From: Knoellia flava TL1
Lineage (GTDB): Bacteria > Actinomycetota > Actinomycetes > Actinomycetales > Dermatophilaceae
Assembly (NCBI RefSeq): GCF_000768675.1
Contig: NZ_AVPI01000012.1
Coordinates: forward strand, 124,001 to 188,000
Reading direction: 5' to 3'
Length of the DNA stretch: 64,000 nt
The notes under the pieces are model-generated. The model made no database searches. It worked only from the letters and a program-made list of their open reading frames with translations, and was not told the DNA's origin. Made by a program: the position numbers and the translations under genes. Below, piece after piece: positions 9,783-17,049 of this stretch. Every line of letters starts with the position of its first letter. Positions within the stretch are counted from its first letter, which is position 1.

Positions 9783-10514
9783 ATGCCTACCCCCACCAAG
9801 GGTCCCCGTCTCGGAGGCGGCCCGGCTCACGAGCGGCTCATCCTGGCCAACCTCGTGACCTCGCTGTTCGAGCACGACTCCATCACGACGACCGAGTCGA
9901 AGGCCAAGCGCCTCCGCCCGCTCGCCGAGCGCCTCATCACCTTCGCCAAGCGCGGTGACCTCCACGCCCGTCGCCGGGTCATGACGGTCGTCCGTGACAA
10001 GGGCGTCGTGCACCGCCTCTTCGTCGAGGTCGCCCCCGACATGGCCGAGCGCCAGGGTGGCTACACGCGCATCACGAAGATCGGTCCCCGCAAGGGCGAC
10101 AACGCCCCCATGGCAGTCATCGAGCTCGTCCGCGAGCCCGTCGCCAAGAAGGCCACCGTCAAGGAGGCCGAGGGCGCGACGAAGCGTGCCGCCAAGGAGT
10201 CCAAGGAGTCCAAGGCCGCCGAGGCCGAGGCCCCCGTGACGGCGGCTCCGGCCACCGAGGCCCCCGAGGCGACCGAGGCCGCTGCCGCGGTCGAGCTGCC
10301 CAAGGGCTCCGTCGCCGCGAACGAGGACGGCTCCGCTCCCGAGGGCTACTCGGTCAAGGGCAACGCCGATTCCGGCAAGTACCACGTCGAGGGTTCGCAG
10401 TGGTACGACCAGACCGAGGCCGAGTTCTGGTTCACCTCCGCCGAGGACGCCAAGGCTGCCGGCTTCGAGCCGGCCGGTGGCGAGGCCGCGCAGGCGCAGG
10501 GCGACGACGCCTGA
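9783..10514 (+). CDS. rplQ: Ribosomal protein L17 (bL17) with long C-terminal extension
   Basis: Residues 1-118 are a standard L17 ([40 protein letters not shown]), a 50S protein near the tunnel exit. The protein continues to 243 residues, about twice the usual length: a Lys/Ala/Glu-rich low-complexity linker (about 122-180) and a compact tail from about residue 190 with the pattern [18 protein letters not shown] then [20 protein letters not shown]. Similar VKGN...YH...AEFWF modules occur at the ends of other actinobacterial proteins; the function is not known to me. AGGAG precedes the ATG. Followed by a strong terminator. Confidence 0.95.
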   Translation: MPTPTKGPRLGGGPAHERLILANLVTSLFEHDSITTTESKAKRLRPLAERLITFAKRGDLHARRRVMTVVRDKGVVHRLFVEVAPDMAERQGGYTRITKIGPRKGDNAPMAVIELVREPVAKKATVKEAEGATKRAAKESKESKAAEAEAPVTAAPATEAPEATEAAAAVELPKGSVAANEDGSAPEGYSVKGNADSGKYHVEGSQWYDQTEAEFWFTSAEDAKAAGFEPAGGEAAQAQGDDA

Positions 10515-10525
10515 CCTGCTGCTCC

Positions 10526-10586
10526 ACGGCATACGTGACAGGGCCGGTCACCTCCTCGTGAGGTGACCGGCCCTTCCGTATGCCGT
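10526..10586 (+). terminator. rplQ terminator bracketed by an inverted GTATGCCGT pair
   Basis: A perfect 14-bp stem (10540-10553 / 10561-10574) with a seven-base loop follows rplQ by about 25 bases. It is flanked on the outside by ACGGCATAC (10526-10534) and GTATGCCGT (10578-10586), which are themselves inverted copies of the window's over-represented word and could extend the hairpin. Confidence 0.8.
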
Positions 10587-10638
10587 TCGCACGCTCCCGC
10601 GCACGGCTCTCGGTTCGTGTCGAGGCAGGAGACCTCCG

Positions 10639-10644
10639 TAGGCT
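10639..10644 (+). promoter_or_regulatory. -10 element for leaderless HAD/GH65 transcript
   Basis: TAGGCT ends seven bases before the ATG at 10652, so transcription would begin at or next to the start codon. No convincing -35 is seen (TTCGTG lies about 19 bases upstream). It supports the 10652 start. Confidence 0.5.
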
Positions 10645-10651
10645 GGTCGCC

Positions 10652-11365
10652 ATGGACTGGAACTCCTACGACGCTGCCCTCTTCGACCTCGACGGCGTGC
10701 TCACCCCGACGGCCGAGGTGCACATGAGGGCGTGGGACGAGATGTTCAACGCCTACCTCGCGTCCAAGGGCATCGAGGAGCCCTACACCGACCAGGACTA
10801 CTTCGACCACGTCGACGGCCGGCCGCGCTACGACGGCGTCCGCGCGTTCCTCGCCTCGCGCGGCATCGAGCTGCCCGAGGGCGACCCCTCGGACAGCCCC
10901 GACGAGGAGACCGTGAGCGGTCTCGGCAACCGCAAGAACGACGCCTTCAACGCGGTCCTCGCGCGCGACGGCGTCGAGGCGTATGCCGGCTCGCTGCGGC
11001 TGCTCGACGCCCTCGCCGAGCGCGGCACGAAGATGGCCGTCGTCTCCTCGTCGAAGAACGCGCCGGCTGTGCTCGAGGCCGCGGGCATCGCGGACCGCTT
11101 CCCGGTCGTCGTCTCCGGTGCGGTCGCGGCCGAGCTGGGGCTCGCGGGCAAGCCGTCGCCCGAGACCTTCCTCCACGCCGCGAGCGAGCTGGGGGTGACC
11201 AAGGAGCGCGCCGTCGTCCTCGAGGACGCGACGTCGGGCGTCAAGGCCGGGCGGGACGGCGACTTCGGCCTCGTCGTCGGCGTCGACCGCGGCGCCGGGG
11301 CCGAGGGCCTCACCGCCGCGGGTGCCGACGTCGTCGTGCGCGACCTCGAGGAGCTGCTGCCGTGA
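10652..11365 (+). CDS. HAD-IA hydrolase, probable beta-phosphoglucomutase
   Basis: 237-residue haloacid-dehalogenase-type enzyme. The nucleophile motif FDLDGVLTPT puts the catalytic aspartates at 12 and 14; motif II is VVSSSKN, the lysine is in GKPSPETF and the metal-binding acids in VVLEDATSGVKAG. Beta-PGM converts beta-glucose 1-phosphate, the product of inverting GH65 phosphorylases, to glucose 6-phosphate. The next gene is such a phosphorylase and starts within this stop codon (GTGA), which makes beta-PGM the best reading; a related trehalose-type phosphatase is less likely. The start at 10652 is supported by a -10 hexamer just upstream. Confidence 0.85.
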   Translation: MDWNSYDAALFDLDGVLTPTAEVHMRAWDEMFNAYLASKGIEEPYTDQDYFDHVDGRPRYDGVRAFLASRGIELPEGDPSDSPDEETVSGLGNRKNDAFNAVLARDGVEAYAGSLRLLDALAERGTKMAVVSSSKNAPAVLEAAGIADRFPVVVSGAVAAELGLAGKPSPETFLHAASELGVTKERAVVLEDATSGVKAGRDGDFGLVVGVDRGAGAEGLTAAGADVVVRDLEELLP

Positions 11366-13902
11366 GGTTCGACTTCGACGGCACCGACCCGCTCGACCGC
11401 GAGCGGTTCCCCATCGACGAGTGGCGGCTCGTCGAGAGGTTCCCGAGCGACAACGACCTCGGACTCACCGAGACCCTCTTCGCCATCGGCAACGGCTACC
11501 TCGGGATGCGCGGCAACCCGCCCGAGGGTCGCCCGTCCGCGGCGCACGGGACCTTCGTCAACGGGTTCCACGAGACGTGGGACATCCACCATGCCGAGCA
11601 GGCGTTCGGCTTCGCGCACACCGGTCAGACGATCGTCAACGTGCCCGACAGCAAGGTCATGAAGCTCTACGTCGACGACGAGCCGCTGCTGGTCTCGACC
11701 GCCGACCTCGTCGAGTACGAGCGCTCGGTCGACTTCCGCGACGGCACGCTCCGCCGCCACCTCGTCTGGCGCACGCCGTCGGGCAAGGTCGTGCAGGTTG
11801 ACACGACGGCGATGATCTCGTTCGTCGAGCGCCACCTCGCGATCCTCTCCATCGAGGTGACGATGCTCGCGGGCAGCGCGCCCGTCGTCATCTCGAGTCA
11901 GATCCTCAACCGGCAGGACGGCGCCGACGAGTACCAGGACCGCGAGGCGATGGCCAAGAAGGACGGCTGGGACCCGCGCCAGGCCGGCGCCTTCACCTCC
12001 CGCGTGCTCGTGCCGCAGGGCGACTGGCACAGCGACCGACGGATGATCCTCGGCTACAAGTGCGCCCGCTCCGGCATGACCCTTGCCGTCGGCGCCGACC
12101 ACACCATCGAGACCGACAACGTCGTCGAGGAGCTCATCGACACCGAGCCCGACCTCGGCAAGAAGGTCTACCGGGTCGACGCCGCCGAGGGGAAGACGAT
12201 CCGGGTCACCAAGGCTGTCGCCTACCACTCCTCCCGTGGCGTGCCGGCGCGCGAGCTCTTCGACCGCTGCCGGCGCACCCTCGACCGGGTCCGGCGCGAC
12301 GGGGTGCAGGTCCAGCTCGACCAGCAGCAGAGCTGGGTGGAGAAGTACTGGGCCAACGCCGACGTCGAGGTCGAGGGCCATCCGGAGGTGCAGCAGGCCG
12401 TGCGCTGGAACCTCTTCCAGATCGCGCAGGCCTCGGCCCGCGCGGACCAGCTCGGGGTCGCCGCCAAGGGCGTCACCGGCAGCGGCTACGAGGGCCACTA
12501 CTTCTGGGACACCGAGATCTACGTCGTCCCGTTCCTCGCCCACACCTTCCCGACGGCCGCGAAGAACCTCCTGCGCTTCCGGGTCAACCTGCTCGAGCAC
12601 GCCCGTGCGCGGGCGCGCGAGCTCGCCCAGCGCGGGGCGCTCTTTCCGTGGCGGACGATCAACGGGCTCGAGGCATCGGCCTACTACGCAGCAGGCACCG
12701 CGCAGTACCACATCGACGCGGACGTCGCGTATGCCGTGGCTCGCTACTGCGACGCGACCGGCGACAAGGACTTCCTTCGCCGCGACGGGGCGGAGATCCT
12801 CGTCGAGACCGCACGCCTGTGGGCCGACCTCGGCTTCTGGCGGGTCGACGGCGGGCGGACGTTCCACATCCACGGCGTCACCGGACCGGACGAGTACACG
12901 ACGGTCGTCAACAACAACCTCTTCACCAACGTCATGGCCCGGTTCAACCTCGAGCGGGCGGCCGCGGTCGTGAGGGGCCTGCGCGAGGACGACCCCACGG
13001 CATACGCGCTCCTGCGGTCCCGGCTCAACCTCCAGGACGAGGAGGTCGACGAGTGGGAGGACTGCGCGGCCCACATGGCAGTGCCCTTCGACGAGGGGCT
13101 GGGCATCCACCCGCAGGACGAGAACTTCCTCGACCGCGAGCTGTGGGACCTCTCGCAGACCCCGCCGGAGAAGCGGCCGCTGCTGCTCAACTACCACCCG
13201 CTCGTCATCTACCGGTTCCAGGTGCTCAAGCAGGCCGACGTCGTCCTCGCGATGCTGCTCCAGGGCGACCGCTTCACCTCGGAGGAGAAGCGGCGCAACT
13301 TCGAGTACTACGACCCGATCACCACGGGCGACTCTTCGCTGAGCGCGGTCGTGCAGTCGATCATCGCCGCCGAGGTGGGGCACCACCAGTGGGCGATGCA
13401 CTACTTCCTCTCGGGCCTCTTCGTCGACCTCGCCGACCTTCACGGCAACACCTCCGACGGCGTGCACATCGCCTCGGCCGGTGGGGTGTGGAACGCCCTC
13501 GTCTACGGGTTCGCCGGGATGCGCGACTACGGGGACGGGCTCACCTTCGACCCCCGACTCCCGAGCGCGTGGCCGAGCCTCAGGTTCCCCCTGCGGGTCC
13601 ACGACACGAGGCTGCGCGTCGAGCTCGAGCAGGAGTCGATCACCTTCACTCTCCTCGAGGGCGACCCGGTCACGGTGTCGGTGCGCGGCGAGAGCCACGA
13701 GGTGGGGGCCGACGGTCCCACGCGCGTTCCGCTCGACGGGCAGGGGCCGCGGCTCACGCACCTCGTGCCGCGCCAGCCGGCGCCGGTGGTGCGTGCCGAC
13801 GGCACGGTCATCACGGCGGGGGTGCCCACCGACCCGGAGACCCTCGCCGAGGAGGCGGCGCTGCAGTCGAGCTCGGGTCAGCCGATCTCGACGGTGCCCT
13901 GA
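11362..13902 (+). CDS. Glycoside hydrolase family 65 protein (maltose/trehalose/kojibiose phosphorylase)
   Basis: 846-residue GH65 enzyme of the inverting alpha-glucoside phosphorylase group. The N-terminal beta-sandwich (LFAIGNGYLGMRGNPPEG) is followed by the (alpha/alpha)6 barrel; the general acid is Glu511 in HGVTGPDEYTTVVNNN, and the phosphate-site region HPLVIYRFQVLKQADVV and GLFVDLADLHGNTSDG are present. With the coupled HAD phosphoglucomutase it would turn a disaccharide plus phosphate into glucose and glucose 6-phosphate in the cytoplasm. Which disaccharide is used cannot be told from sequence by eye. The GTG start overlaps the HAD stop; the 3' end overlaps the convergent DUF2087 gene by 25 bases. 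Confidence 0.93.
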   Translation: MRFDFDGTDPLDRERFPIDEWRLVERFPSDNDLGLTETLFAIGNGYLGMRGNPPEGRPSAAHGTFVNGFHETWDIHHAEQAFGFAHTGQTIVNVPDSKVMKLYVDDEPLLVSTADLVEYERSVDFRDGTLRRHLVWRTPSGKVVQVDTTAMISFVERHLAILSIEVTMLAGSAPVVISSQILNRQDGADEYQDREAMAKKDGWDPRQAGAFTSRVLVPQGDWHSDRRMILGYKCARSGMTLAVGADHTIETDNVVEELIDTEPDLGKKVYRVDAAEGKTIRVTKAVAYHSSRGVPARELFDRCRRTLDRVRRDGVQVQLDQQQSWVEKYWANADVEVEGHPEVQQAVRWNLFQIAQASARADQLGVAAKGVTGSGYEGHYFWDTEIYVVPFLAHTFPTAAKNLLRFRVNLLEHARARARELAQRGALFPWRTINGLEASAYYAAGTAQYHIDADVAYAVARYCDATGDKDFLRRDGAEILVETARLWADLGFWRVDGGRTFHIHGVTGPDEYTTVVNNNLFTNVMARFNLERAAAVVRGLREDDPTAYALLRSRLNLQDEEVDEWEDCAAHMAVPFDEGLGIHPQDENFLDRELWDLSQTPPEKRPLLLNYHPLVIYRFQVLKQADVVLAMLLQGDRFTSEEKRRNFEYYDPITTGDSSLSAVVQSIIAAEVGHHQWAMHYFLSGLFVDLADLHGNTSDGVHIASAGGVWNALVYGFAGMRDYGDGLTFDPRLPSAWPSLRFPLRVHDTRLRVELEQESITFTLLEGDPVTVSVRGESHEVGADGPTRVPLDGQGPRLTHLVPRQPAPVVRADGTVITAGVPTDPETLAEEAALQSSSGQPISTVP

Positions 13903-14180
13903 CAGCGCCAGTAGGTGCCGTCCCGTCGGTCGAGGAAGCCTTCCTCGACGAGGTAGCGGCGCAGGGCTGCGTGGTCAGGGTGGCGTCGCCGGAGGATCTC
14001 GTTGACCTGCGCCTCCGGGTAGATCTCGCCGAGTGCGAAGTCCTGCGCGACGAGGTCGAGGACGACGAGCCGCTTCGAGATCCGCGTCGGGATCGAGGCG
14101 AGCCGCCCGTCCGCGCCGACGAACGCCCGCAGCACCGTGTCGCGGTGGCGGAGGGCGTCGGTGAGGGAGGGGCGGTCCAT
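13878..14180 (-). CDS. DUF2087 domain protein
   Basis: 100-residue protein: a single DUF2087 domain (VGADGRLASIPTRISKRLVV; YPEAQVNEILRRRHPDHAAL; RRYLVEEGFLDRRDGTYWR). The domain has a winged-helix-like character and often occurs fused to transcription-factor or acetyltransferase domains; alone, its role is unknown. ATG at 14180 is preferred because TAGGCT lies at 14188-14193 on this strand, seven bases upstream, giving a leaderless transcript. It overlaps the GH65 3' end by 25 bases tail to tail. Confidence 0.8.
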   Translation of the reverse strand: MDRPSLTDALRHRDTVLRAFVGADGRLASIPTRISKRLVVLDLVAQDFALGEIYPEAQVNEILRRRHPDHAALRRYLVEEGFLDRRDGTYWRCQGTVEIG

Positions 14181-14187
14181 ACGCACC

Positions 14188-14193
14188 AGCCTA
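14188..14193 (-). promoter_or_regulatory. -10 element for DUF2087 gene
   Basis: TAGGCT on the minus strand, ending seven bases before the ATG at 14180; implies a leaderless mRNA. Confidence 0.45.
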
Positions 14194-14232
14194 GGGAAGG
14201 CTCGTGCCCGCAGCGAGCGGCTTTGCGCCGGG

Positions 14233-14272
14233 CTCGGGCCCGACCGTGCAGCCTGCCACGGGCGGGCCCGAG
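14233..14272 (-). terminator. Hairpin after the M23 peptidase gene
   Basis: Arms CTCGGGCCCG (14233-14242) and CGGGCCCGAG (14263-14272) form a perfect 10-bp stem 20 bases beyond the stop at 14293. No U-run, as usual for high-GC terminators. Confidence 0.55.
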
Positions 14273-14292
14273 TCACGGGCACATCGGCGCGG

Positions 14293-15159
14293 TCAGCCGC
14301 AGTGCTCGAACGGGCTGGTCCAGGACGTGCCCGTGATCGAGCCTCCCCACTTCACGCACGTGCCCGGTGCGGCCCGCCGCACGGGTCCCGCGTAGTAGGT
14401 GTAGCTGCCCGAGTCCGTGACGCGCGCCTTGCCCTGCACCTCGAGGAAGGCCGACGTCGAGCTCGCCGTGAAGCCGCTCGTCTTGAGCGTGACGACGCAG
14501 TTGTAGCCGTTGCCCGAGTTGTAGAGAAGGTAGGCCCGGCCCTTGGTGCCGATGGCGGCGGAGTCGATGACCGCGTAGCCCGACCCGCAGACCTCCTTGG
14601 CCGTGTAGGGGTTCGACGCACCGCCGCACCGGTTGCTGCTCGTGTAGCCCTTCGTGCCGTAGTAGAGGACGGTGACGCCGTCGAAGCGGATGGAGACCGC
14701 CGAGCCACCGACAGCGCTGCGCTGCTCGTAGTGGAGGTGGGCGCCGAAGCCGCCCGGCGTCTTCGGGAAGCCGGTGCCGCCGACGTAGCCGAGGACCTGG
14801 CCCTGCGAGACGGACTGCCCCTGGCTCACGGCGAACCCGGAGAGGTGCGCGTAGTAGCTCGCCGTGCCGTCGGAGTGCCGGACGATGACGAGGTTGCCGT
14901 AGGACGTGCCGGCCATCGAGCCCCGGTGCACCACCGTGCCGGCCGCGCTCGCGGCGACCGCGTCACTGGAGTCGTTCGTCCGGTTGAAGTCGATCGAGCG
15001 CAGTGGACTGTGGTTGGTGCGGGTCTGCCCCGTCCACGTCTGGCCGCACGGGAAGGGGACCTCGTGGTTGATGGCCGCGGAGGCCGGCGGTGCCGCGACG
15101 GCGAGGCCGCCGACGAGCAGGAGGAACCCGGCGCACAGCCGGGCGAGTACGTGTCGCAT
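14293..15159 (-). CDS. Secreted M23-family (LytM-like) peptidase
   Basis: 288 residues with a Sec signal peptide (residues 1-28, cleavage after PASA). The mature N-terminal half is a lysostaphin/LytM-type domain: a zinc-ligand region NHSPLRSIDFNRTND (about residues 50-64), YYAHLSGF and the HLH motif in FGAHLHYEQ. The C-terminal half (about 185-288) is a cysteine-containing region of unknown type. M23 enzymes cleave peptidoglycan cross-bridges. The first motif is a spaced HxxxxxxD variant rather than HxGxD, seen in a subset of actinobacterial members, so activity is likely but not certain. Divergent from truA. Confidence 0.83.
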   Translation of the reverse strand: MRHVLARLCAGFLLLVGGLAVAAPPASAAINHEVPFPCGQTWTGQTRTNHSPLRSIDFNRTNDSSDAVAASAAGTVVHRGSMAGTSYGNLVIVRHSDGTASYYAHLSGFAVSQGQSVSQGQVLGYVGGTGFPKTPGGFGAHLHYEQRSAVGGSAVSIRFDGVTVLYYGTKGYTSSNRCGGASNPYTAKEVCGSGYAVIDSAAIGTKGRAYLLYNSGNGYNCVVTLKTSGFTASSTSAFLEVQGKARVTDSGSYTYYAGPVRRAAPGTCVKWGGSITGTSWTSPFEHCG

Positions 15160-15293
15160 GAGAATCCACCCCTGGTCTGAGACGAGGTCCGACGCCACGC
15201 CGGACCGTTGCCACCCTGACGCACCTCCACCCGGGTGGCGATGGGGAGGACTCCCCGCGAGGTCGTGCCGGAGGCCCCCGGAGCGGCGGTGGC

Positions 15294-15299
15294 TAGGCT
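15294..15299 (+). promoter_or_regulatory. -10 element for leaderless truA
   Basis: TAGGCT ends eight bases before the truA ATG at 15308. Same arrangement as at 10639 and 44939. Confidence 0.5.
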
Positions 15300-15307
15300 G
15301 CGGAACC

Positions 15308-16153
15308 ATGACGTTGACGCGAGTGCGGATCGACCTCGCCTACGACGGCACCGACTTCTCCGGGTGGGCCGCCCAGCCGGGTCGGCGCACGGTCGAGGGC
15401 GAGCTCTCCGCCGCGCTGACGACACTCCTTCGCGCGCCGGATCCCGTGCGGCTCACTGTTGCCGGGCGCACCGACGCAGGAGTCCACGCCCGCGGGCAGG
15501 TCGCCCACGCCGACATCGACAGGGCCGCGTATGCCGGCCTGCCGGGTCGTTCGTCGCGCTCACCCGAGGAGGCGGCCAGGACCCGGCTCGCCGGCATCCT
15601 GCCGCCGGACGTCGTCGTGCGGTCGGTCGCTGTCGCGCCGGAAGGCTTCGACGCCCGCTTCTCTGCCCTGCGCCGGCGCTACACCTACCGGATCTGCGAC
15701 CACCCGGGCACCCTCGACCCGTTGCGACGGCGCGACACCGTCGTCGTCAAGGACGAGCTGGACGTGACGGCGATGTCCGACGCTGCGGGCCGGCTCGTCG
15801 GCCTCCACGACTTCGCCGCCTTCTGCAAGCGGCGCGAGGGTGCGACGACCGTCCGGACGCTGCTCGACTACTCCTGGAGCCGTGGCGACGACGGCATCCT
15901 CGAGGGGCGCGTCGTCGCGGATGCGTTCTGCCACAGCATGGTTCGTGCGCTCGTCGGGTCCGTCGTCCCGGTCGGTCAGGGGCGGGCGCCGGTCGGCTTC
16001 CCGCAGGACATCCTCGGCGCACGTCAGCGCGACCCCCGCGTCGCGGTCATGCCGGCCCACGGCCTCTCGCTCGAGGAGGTCTCCTACCCCGCGGACGCCG
16101 ACCTCGCGGCGCGCGCCGAGGAGGCGCGCTCCACCCGTACCCTCATCGACTGA
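15308..16153 (+). CDS. truA: tRNA pseudouridine(38-40) synthase TruA
   Basis: 281-residue enzyme that isomerises uridines 38-40 in the anticodon arm. The catalytic aspartate is Asp56 in AGRTDAGVHARGQVAH; RIDLAYDGTDFSGWAAQPG and SFCHSMVRALVGSVVPVG-like (DAFCHSMVRALVG) blocks are typical. In actinobacteria truA normally follows rplQ directly; here 4.8 kb of carbohydrate and cell-wall genes separate them. ATG at 15308 is chosen because the preceding in-frame sequence lies inside the divergent promoter region and TAGGCT is placed for a leaderless start. Confidence 0.96.
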   Translation: MTLTRVRIDLAYDGTDFSGWAAQPGRRTVEGELSAALTTLLRAPDPVRLTVAGRTDAGVHARGQVAHADIDRAAYAGLPGRSSRSPEEAARTRLAGILPPDVVVRSVAVAPEGFDARFSALRRRYTYRICDHPGTLDPLRRRDTVVVKDELDVTAMSDAAGRLVGLHDFAAFCKRREGATTVRTLLDYSWSRGDDGILEGRVVADAFCHSMVRALVGSVVPVGQGRAPVGFPQDILGARQRDPRVAVMPAHGLSLEEVSYPADADLAARAEEARSTRTLID

Positions 16154-16217
16154 TTGCCCCGTTGCGACACGGTCGTCGGCCGACGGCCTGCGTCAGCGTG
16201 TCCCAACGGGGCAGTCA
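16151..16217. terminator. Long hairpin between truA and DUF2993
   Basis: Arms 16151-16171 and 16197-16217 match at 19 of 21 positions, with a 25-base loop; the outer part reads TGATTGCCCCGTTGCGACA. It overlaps the truA stop codon and lies six bases from the convergent stop at 16223, so it can serve both genes. Confidence 0.7.
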
Positions 16218-16222
16218 GCCGC

Positions 16223-16894
16223 TCAATCGCTGATCGTCACGTCCGCACCGCGCAGGTGGGCGCGGAAGCCGTCGGACTGCACGGACACCGAGGTGAGGGC
16301 CATGCCCTCGGGCACACCCTCGATCGTGTGGCGGATGGTGACGAGTTCGCGCACGATCGACGAGGCCGCGGTGTCGAGCCAGTCGGGTCCGTCGAGGTCG
16401 ATCGTCTGCGGCTCGATGACGAGCCGCCCTCCCTGCGCGCGGACCGACCCCGTCGCCCGGACCTCGACGTCGCGACCGAGGACGCTCACCTTGCGCCGCA
16501 GGCCGGCCAGCCCGTCGTCGGCCGCGAAGAGCGTCACGCCGCCGCCGATCTGCGCTGCTGCCGTCGCGAAGGGCAGCGACGCATCGATGTCGAGGCGCTG
16601 CGCGCGCAGCCCGTCACGGGTCAGGGTGACACCCGACCCGATCGCGGTGACGTCGGTGAGTCCGCCGTCGCCGGTGACGACCTGGCTGCTCGTGAGCCGC
16701 ACCTCGCCCAACCACGTCTCGCCCCGCGCGAGGTCTGCCGGGGCGGAGGGCCGGGGGGAGGCGCTGGCCGTCGGCACGTCGACGTCGGCACCCGACCCCG
16801 GGCTGCCGACGGACCAGACGAGAGCCAGCACGGCCACGACGAGGGCGACGAGCATCGTCGTCGCCCCGAGCACGAACTGCTTCACGGGCGACAT
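16223..16894 (-). CDS. DUF2993 (LmeA-like) membrane-anchored lipid-binding protein
   Basis: 223-residue protein with one N-terminal membrane segment (residues 8-30), a Ser/Pro/Ala linker and a DUF2993 domain (VTLTRDGLRAQRLDIDASLP; VTIRHTIEGVPEGMALTSV). The family includes mycobacterial LmeA, a phospholipid-binding envelope protein required for lipomannan maturation; here the exact role is inferred only as envelope lipid handling. ATG at 16894 is preferred to 16960 because the upstream ATG abuts the amylase operator. Confidence 0.75.
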   Translation of the reverse strand: MSPVKQFVLGATTMLVALVVAVLALVWSVGSPGSGADVDVPTASASPRPSAPADLARGETWLGEVRLTSSQVVTGDGGLTDVTAIGSGVTLTRDGLRAQRLDIDASLPFATAAAQIGGGVTLFAADDGLAGLRRKVSVLGRDVEVRATGSVRAQGGRLVIEPQTIDLDGPDWLDTAASSIVRELVTIRHTIEGVPEGMALTSVSVQSDGFRAHLRGADVTISD

Positions 16895-16955
16895 CCTGCC
16901 GTGCGGGCCTGAGCGGAGGCTGGGTGTGGGTGGCGCGGAAAGTCCCGTCGCGGGC

Positions 16956-16984
16956 TTCATGTAAAACGTTTACGCAGCTAGCCT
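16956..16984 (+). promoter_or_regulatory. Amylase promoter with LacI-type operator
   Basis: GTAAAACGTTTAC (16961-16973), an inverted repeat GTAAA-ACG-TTTAC with the central CG typical of LacI/GalR-family operators, lies in the 17-base spacer between a weak -35 (TTCATG, 16956-16961) and a -10 (TAGCCT, 16979-16984). A repressor there would block the amylase promoter in the absence of maltodextrins. No LacI gene is in the window. Confidence 0.6.
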
Positions 16985-17049
16985 CCTCCGCAGACCTGTG
17001 CGCCGCGCACCAACGAGGGTGACGCGGGACTTCCCCTGGAGGAGCAACG

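Noticed and set aside
10828-13761. 977-codon minus-strand frame opposite the GH65 gene
   Set aside because: Antisense shadow of a clearly conserved gene with intact catalytic motifs on the plus strand.
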